This document shows, piece by piece, positions 6,513-11,204 of a DNA stretch of 11,204 bases. This stretch comes from Phoronis ovalis. Taxonomy: Eukaryota > Phoronida > Phoronidae. The position numbers were made by a program, and so were the translations under genes. The stretch's first letter is position 1; each line of letters starts with the position of its first letter. The stretch is from positions 1-11,204 of the forward strand of contig JAOXYB010055445.1 in the NCBI GenBank assembly GCA_028565635.1, read 5' to 3'. Under the pieces are notes generated by a model, which did no database searches, was not told the origin of the DNA, and saw only the letters and a program-made list of their open reading frames with translations.

Positions 6513-6706
6513 GAACTCAAGATAGGCCAAAAGAGTTTAAAGAAGAACAGACAGAAAACAGCTGGAAAAAGTACTTTCCAAAAGCAAGGCAAGTCTCAAG
6601 ATACATTTCACCTGAGAAACGGAGCAGCAGGGAAACCCCAAAAAGGACCAACGTAAAGTTGCATTGGCGTGCGGATAACTTTAAAAGATTCAGATTCAAA
6701 ATATAA
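6513..6706 (+). CDS. Terminal coding exon of a spliced gene, basic C-terminus
   Basis: The acceptor ttcaaattacag ends at 6512. In phase 1 the exon reads 63 whole codons (starting TQDRPKEFKEEQTENSW, ending DNFKRFRFKI) to TAA at 6704-6706. A poly(A) signal follows about 70 bases later. There is no ATG near the start, as expected for an internal-to-terminal exon. The peptide is strongly basic and hydrophilic (SRYISPEKRSSRE, TPKRTNVKLHW) and has no membrane segment, so a cytoplasmic or nuclear tail is plausible. Phase 0 is also open for 47 codons (ELKIGQKSLKKNRQK..., stop TAA 6654), and this ambiguity cannot be settled here. Phase 1 fits the mini-exons at 367-399 and 738-764: C764 plus GA would make Arg. 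It sits between two inverted palindrome-repeat clusters. No family is recognised. Confidence 0.5.
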
Positions 6707-6777
6707 AGTTAGCGTAATTGCGTAGTTGGCGATATGTGGGATAATTTTTCGTGGAATCTGTTAACATCACCGACTTT

Positions 6778-6783
6778 AATAAA
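6778..6783 (+). promoter_or_regulatory. Poly(A) signal AATAAA
   Basis: AATAAA lies 71 bases after the stop codon at 6706 and is embedded in AATAAAAAAAA, with T-rich sequence just after it. It supports 6513-6706 being a 3' terminal exon. Confidence 0.5.
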
Positions 6784-7546
6784 AAAAATTGACTTTTTAA
6801 ACATTTTGAGGTGCACGACTTTTGTTATCCCCAGAATCAGATTCAAACTAAACTAAGTCCGAACGTAGCGGCCTCACATTTCGATCGTTATTGGAAGAAA
6901 CTTACGTGCTTAGCAACAATATTTTCCGCTTTTTTGTGAGTATTCCAGGTATATATGAAGAACCTTTTATAACTAATGTCACTTACAAAAAAAAAAAATC
7001 GTGAATATATTCATAAAAATCGTTTGGAAACCTTGACCTCGGGAAAAAGCAGTGGAAACAAATAATCGTGAAAAGTCGTGTTTTTTTTATCAAATACCTG
7101 CCATTGAGGGCATTTAGATTTGTTATTCTTTTTCGGATCTAAATCTGGTTCTGCATTTAAATCTAAATCTGGTTCTCACTTTACGTACGTCATGAGAAAT
7201 TGTCCTCCAAGAAATCAATGTTTCCCGAGTTGAATGCGAAACACTGCTTTCGATGTCCGAGACGGTCTGTCATGTTATAAGACTCAGTAGTCAATAATTG
7301 TATTATTATTATTGTATACAGAATGAATAAAAAAGCTGGTTGTGTTCTTTTTCAACTATTAGCCACATTATACTAGTATATATGCTTGTTTCAAATATTT
7401 AGGCTCATTTAGGATTTCCATGCAAGCTTGTTACGAGTGTTCTGAGCAGTTAGTTTTTTCACAAGTTTATCTACAATACAATATAATATTTTTTCTAATT
7501 TGCTCACTGACGGTAGCAGAACGCACGCTTATAAATACGAAATTTA
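6784..7546. other. Non-coding stretch with a short direct repeat
   Basis: No gene is seen. ATCTAAATCTGGTTCT occurs exactly at 7137-7152 and 7161-7176, a period of 24. An 87-codon open frame that begins at 7420 runs into the right palindrome cluster and has no recognisable content. Confidence 0.4.
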
Positions 7547-7970
7547 GTGCCCTAGGACAAAGTTTCCTCGTTGACTCTATACAATATCCTGGGACCTTGG
7601 ATTGTTTGAAAATGAGTGCCCTATACAAGACTGTCAGTTTCGATATGTCAGGTCCTAGGACCCCTCGGAATGCTCAAAAATGAGGGCCCTATGACCGTCA
7701 AGATAGAACTGTAGTGTTTTAGCAGAGGAGAGGCAGAAAATCGATGTCCTATGACTAAATTTGTATTCGAACGGGCGACTTCCTTGGGGACCGAGAATTT
7801 CAATCCGGACACTGATTTTTAGAATTCAGTGTCCTAGGACACTTATTATTTCAAAATAACAGGCCGTGGGAATATAATTTTCAAAACTTAGTGTCTGTAG
7901 GACGCTTATTTCTGATATTCAGTGTCCGGTGGACACTGTATCACGCGGACACAGGTTTTTATTACACCGG
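7547..7970 (-). repeat. Right cluster of CTAG-centred palindromes, inverted end
   Basis: The best elements are AGTGTCCTAGGACACT (7828-7843, a perfect 16-bp palindrome), GGTCCTAGGACC (7651-7662), CAGTGTCC ggt GGACACTG (7920-7938), and the inverted pair GGACACTGA (7807-7815) and TCAGTGTCC (7826-7834). Degenerate copies lie near 7553, 7590, 7688, 7749 and 7898. AT-rich spacers of roughly 30-60 bases separate them, giving a chain of potential hairpins. The block ends in TTACACCGG (7962-7970), the exact reverse complement of the start of the left cluster. No coding capacity is supported. Confidence 0.6.
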
Positions 7971-8138
7971 CATTAGGGAAAAAATGTTCCTGATATTTTG
8001 CATTTAGAGGTTGAAAAATCATAAGACAAGAGTCAAATCAAAAGCCCATAATATTGTTGACCGGCCTTGCGAGTCTTGCAGTATATAATCATGCATTTTA
8101 CAGTCATTACAGTTTTTAAAAAATATATAGCAGATATG
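7971..8138. other. AT-rich spacer between repeat blocks
   Basis: This short spacer separates the palindrome cluster from the hAT-like element. No gene, splice site pair or repeat of note is seen. Confidence 0.4.
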
Positions 8139-8575
8139 CAGTGGCGGATTTACCATCGAGGCGTAGAAAGCGCCCCCTCTTCCCTAAAAAAGTTATTTTG
8201 AATATTAAATTGCAACTAACAATTTACAAATTATAATAAAGTTATATAAAATATTTTGTATAAAGAGCCTTTTTTTTAACACTTCTGAATCATCAGTTAA
8301 AGTTCCGTTGATTTTAGAAATATAAACATTTACGATGTAGGTAAAACAACTGCCATATGCTTGGGTACTCTCATATATGATTTATAGCTGCCTTATATGT
8401 TTTGTTATATAGTGGCTTTCGGGAGTAGCAGTCGGATATAGCTAAGTCACATATTGTGCTTTTCCAACCGTGAAATCTATGTTCAAATTTTGCACATTAA
8501 GAAGGGTATGAGAGAGCAGGAAAAGGCATATAAAATCCAAAATTTTCCGATGGAGGTCCTTGGACTCCCCCTGCC

Positions 8576-8983
8576 CAGATCAATTGATTGATTTTGTTTA
8601 TTAGCAAGCATTCATAAATAAAAATAACTATTTAGCAAGTTTTACAAATGTTCTGCTTAAACTACAATTAAAGGTACATCACACGGTTTATGCATGTACG
8701 AAACGTCCCTTGAAACTGAAAAAAAAATTGTTGGTACAGTGAGCGCTTAAAAAAATCCTGGAAATCCCCGCTGATAAGAGAAATACAACAGATCAATTGA
8801 TTGATGTTGTTTATTAGCTTTTATTTATGTATGCATGCAATCATAAATGAAAATAACTATTTTTAAACAAGTTTTACAAGTGTTCTGCTTAAACTACAAT
8901 TAAAGGTACATCACACTTTTTATGCATGTACGAAACGTCCCTTGAAACTTACAATATTGATTGTACAGTAAGCGCTTAAAAAA
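8576..8983. repeat. Direct duplication of about 180-195 bp
   Basis: The segment 8576-8755 is repeated at 8789-8983. Both copies begin cagatcaattgattgat and end with acagt(g/a)agcgcttaaaaaa. They share long identical runs, such as the segment with tgttctgcttaaactac and the one with catgtacgaaacgtccctt. The second copy has an extra stretch of about 18 bases near 8820. The 33-base linker (8756-8788) contains ggaaatccccgc. The similarity suggests a recent local duplication inside the transposon. Confidence 0.75.
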
Positions 8984-9137
8984 TGGTGAACTAATCTCAT
9001 AATTAAGTCAATAAGTAAATAAATATTATATACTTTTCCTCTAGAAACATCTTATAAAGGCAGAAAGGAGATCTCTGGATTTGCAAGCATATTGTGAGTT
9101 TTGAGTTGATATGTTGGTGAATTGTTTTTCAAAATTG

Positions 9138-9270
9138 TGGTGAATGGTGAAAAGCACTATTTACTGGTGAACGTGAATGAGGTTTAGAAATTGCTGGTGA
9201 ATGGTGAAAAGCACTATTTACTGGTGAACCTGAATGAGGTTTAGAAATTGCTGGTGAATGGTGAATTTAC
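9138..9270. repeat. 57-bp minisatellite, about 2.3 units
   Basis: Units start at 9138, 9195 and 9252, exactly 57 bases apart. The first two are nearly identical (one visible difference, acgtgaatg versus acctgaatg) and the third breaks off after about 19 bases. Each unit carries several TGGTGAA words, and the same word continues to about 9290. No frame stays open through the unit, so it does not encode peptide repeats. Confidence 0.75.
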
Positions 9271-9326
9271 TGTTTTTAAGTGGTGAATGTTTATCTGTTG
9301 GGGCTATACACGCCCCTCATCCACTA

Positions 9327-10342
9327 TTGCTTGTATTACCCTAACCTTTGAATACGAAAGGATTTCGTCTACTTTTACTGCATGACATATTTTCAATTAT
9401 CTCTCGTGCGTTATAGCCGATATATCACTCCATTTATCAATTATTATACTGAAGCACAAAATCGCAGATGAAGTTGTATTTTTATAAAATTCCAACACTT
9501 CTGTTGACTGATTGCAAGATTATTTTTCAGTGCAAGTCGTTGGCATTGAGGAATTCATTTTTTTAACTTCTACAAATGATCCCACTAACTATAACTATGA
9601 TTATTTAGTTCACAAATTTAAGTTGAAAAACGATGAATACTTTTAGTAAACTACATAAAAGCTCCGACTAGAAAATGAGCAACTTTCAAAATAACCTCAT
9701 TGGGGCTCAATTTCTGAAAACCCCAGTTGATTTAAAATTATTCGAACCAGAATTCGTACTCTGATAAAGATCATAGCAGATATGATTCTTTCACAATCTG
9801 TAATGTAACTTTCATTCATCAATCACATCACCTATTCACATCACCTGTAAGCAAATATTTATTTTTAGGAACGGATCCAATGTAAATATGTCTATTGTTT
9901 GAAAAATACGTGACCCAAAATATGACTGGTCTCGTCTCGGTAGAGGTAGTCTGTAGTCCAGACTGTTTTCTGCATATTATTATTTTAATATCATTTATTG
10001 TAAAATATCATAATATTTGGTTGTATAATATTCACATATGAGCAGAAAAAAATCATGTAAGTCCCTTAAAGTGTCAATACTTGCTCTATTTAATATATAT
10101 GCTATTTTGGTATATATGTACATTTGATACTGGGTGAACATTTGATACTGAATAAAAGGCACTCCTTTAAACTATTTGACAAGTTATAAGTGAATAAGGT
10201 TTAAAAACACCCAAAAGGGACTGAGGTCAGTCTAGACTCAACATAGTGTATTTCCAAGCCTTGGTAAAATAACTTCCGATCTGTTCAAAAACCCGGGGAG
10301 ACACATGAATCAAAGGATGGGTACACATGCGCGAACGAAAAA
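9327..10342. other. Non-coding stretch with minor repeats
   Basis: No gene is seen. A small hairpin AGTCTG tagtc CAGACT lies at about 9949-9965. ACATTTGATACTG is repeated at 10120-10132 and 10138-10150. Confidence 0.4.
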
Positions 10343-10350
10343 TCACGTGA
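10343..10350. promoter_or_regulatory. E-box octamer TCACGTGA
   Basis: This is one of four TCACGTGA octamers in the window. It lies 20 bases after a gcgcgaacg stretch and 119 bases before the first ATG of an unrecognised 107-codon open frame (10469-10792). Functional use is an inference. Confidence 0.25.
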
Positions 10351-10468
10351 AAAGGGAATATTTTTTTCAGTGAAGCACGTAACTTGCGTTCATCATTAAG
10401 GATATATATATTTAGCTAATTATTGGCAAATATGGTACTGTTTTTAGAATCCAGGTCTGCCACAGGGT

Positions 10469-10792
10469 ATGTTGTTCCCGGTTTCACATCAGATACTCAA
10501 GATTAGAACGACAAATACCAGCGCGTCAACTTGTTTGTCAATAAAGGGTCACTTTTTAAACCTACAAATCTTTCAAAGGGATGCCTTTTTAACGGGCTAT
10601 ATACGCGTTTATTTTATTTTTAAACTTGTGTTCCCGCATATGGACCCGTCCTTTACACAAGTGACCCCCTGGTTCAAAAAGCAGAACAATTTTATTCGTA
10701 TACAAGTACAAGGAAATATATTTTCCTGGTTAGCTACTCATTGTTTGTTTATTTTGTATCACGATTTTGTTTGCGATCGCACGTATTTCTAA
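10469..10792 (+). CDS. Unrecognised 107-codon open frame, doubtful
   Basis: This is a long open frame for such AT-rich DNA. It starts with ATG 126 bases after a TCACGTGA box. The frame is open back to a TAG at 10445-10447 that also forms a splice acceptor (actgtttttag). The peptide is rich in Phe, Ile and aromatic residues (TGYIRVYFIFKLVFPHM) and has no recognised domain or clear signal peptide. The stop is followed at once by the near-palindrome AAAGCAAA G TTTGCTTT (10791-10807). Aromatic-rich peptides like this are typical of fortuitous frames in AT-rich DNA, so a real gene is the less likely reading. Confidence 0.15.
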   Translation: MLFPVSHQILKIRTTNTSASTCLSIKGHFLNLQIFQRDAFLTGYIRVYFIFKLVFPHMDPSFTQVTPWFKKQNNFIRIQVQGNIFSWLATHCLFILYHDFVCDRTYF

Positions 10793-11160
10793 AGCAAAGT
10801 TTGCTTTAAAACATTAACTATACAAAACTGGATTTCTAAAGAAATACACAATTAGTTAAAACGGGAATACCATTTTAGGCTTACTTCCTTGTGTCGGTAT
10901 ACTTCAGTTTATCAGTCTGGTTCATCGGAAACCTAATATTAGCTATAAAAATAAAGCTAATTTGAATATTCATTAAATTATTGTATAAATTGGCGGGAAT
11001 TTTTTGGGTGGATAATTAAGAAGACTGTAAACAAAATGTTTCATATGGTATCACGTGATGACATAATAAAATTTAATACGCATTCTCGAATTCAAGCATT
11101 TTAAATGCACTCTTTATGCAATTTTACACACACTGTTATTTGGATATGTGATATTTTCAG
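10793..11160. other. Non-coding stretch with E2F-like and E-box sites
   Basis: No gene is seen. TTGGCGGGAA at 10990-10999 matches the classical E2F/DP consensus, and TCACGTGA is at 11051-11058. Together they could mark a promoter for something to the right. A small hairpin, ATTAGCT...AGCTAAT, lies near 10938-10961. Confidence 0.3.
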
Positions 11161-11204
11161 ATCTGCGCCGTCATCTGTATCATCCTATATTACCTTGAAC
11201 TAAA
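11161..11204 (+). CDS. Candidate exon start, cut by window edge
   Basis: A good acceptor (gtgatattttcag) ends at 11160. In phase 0 the remaining 44 bases read ICAVICIILYYLEL, which looks like part of a membrane-spanning helix. The other two phases meet stops before the edge (TGA and TAA). With only 14 codons visible, this could be chance. Confidence 0.25.
   Translation, partial: MCAVICIILYYLEL

Larger units (their letters stand above)
8139..9326. mobile_element. Degenerate hAT-like non-autonomous element
   Basis: The left end starts CAGTGGCGGATTTACC and continues with GAGGCGT and GCGCCCCC, the layout seen at ends of many hAT-type elements. The right end, read on the minus strand, starts TAGTGGATGAGGGGCG and continues into GCCCC, a diverged partner with gaps. 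A further GC-rich patch (gaggtccttggactccccctg) lies near 8554-8573. The interior has a direct duplication and a minisatellite but no transposase reading frame. I could not find a convincing 8-bp target duplication, so the ends may be worn or the unit may be two nested insertions. Confidence 0.45.

Noticed and set aside
6517-6699. 60-codon minus-strand frame
   Set aside because: It is a shadow of the + strand terminal exon 6513-6706; the + strand has the acceptor and poly(A) signal.
7420-7683. 87-codon + strand frame
   Set aside because: Its second half is the palindrome repeat cluster read through by chance; no domain was recognised.
10448-10466. 19-nt micro-exon between tttttag and gtatgt
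   Set aside because: The length is not a multiple of three, the donor is mediocre, and there is no phase-matched partner nearby.
1-11204. CRISPR array, prokaryotic operon or phage-type system
   Set aside because: No regularly spaced identical repeats with unique spacers, no prokaryotic gene packing, and clear eukaryotic splice and poly(A) signals.

Overview
The window is animal genomic DNA, not prokaryotic. It is AT-rich and has no operons or ribosome-binding-site-led gene runs. It does have consensus GT-AG splice sites around very short exons, AATAAA poly(A) signals, a degraded BEL/Pao-type retrotransposon gag, and several families of non-autonomous repeats. The mix of BEL/Pao, hAT-like and TA-flanked elements suggests an invertebrate, perhaps a bivalve mollusc. 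The species is an inference; nothing here fixes it.

Layout. Positions 1-770 hold two well-bordered mini-exons (367-399 and 738-764) on the + strand, both multiples of three and both readable in phase 1. A weaker candidate exon lies at 88-189. Positions 1551-2461 are a broken gag-like gene: a TAF1-like zinc knuckle that has lost its His ligand, a coiled coil, then the start of a DUF1759-like domain. It carries two compensating frameshifts and is cut off at a GC-rich junction. Positions 2463-2976 are repeats: a 23-bp motif present three times, once as a near-perfect palindrome, and a 211-bp MITE-like unit flanked by TA. Positions 3480-5320 look like a small gene: a promoter region with an NF-kB-type palindrome and a CACGTG box, a tiny first exon ending ATG AAA G, a 353-nt intron, and an exon carrying a 168-codon ORF (4508-5014) with tyrosine and TQTD motifs.

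Positions 5597-7970 are bracketed by inverted CCGGTGTAA ends and two clusters of palindromes built on GTCCTAGGAC. Between them lies a terminal coding exon (6513-6706) with a good acceptor, 63 whole codons, a stop and a poly(A) signal. It has no start codon because it is an internal piece of a spliced gene. Positions 8139-9326 are a composite hAT-like element containing a direct duplication of about 180 bp and a 57-bp minisatellite. Positions 9327-11204 are mostly empty, with E-box and E2F-like sites and a candidate exon running off the right edge.

The mini-exons, the acceptor at 4389 and the acceptor at 6513 are all compatible with phase 1. One long + strand gene could therefore span the window, its large intron carrying the transposon debris and its 3' end lying at 4504 or at 6706. 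This is a hypothesis from phase alone. No complete, confidently named host gene is present.
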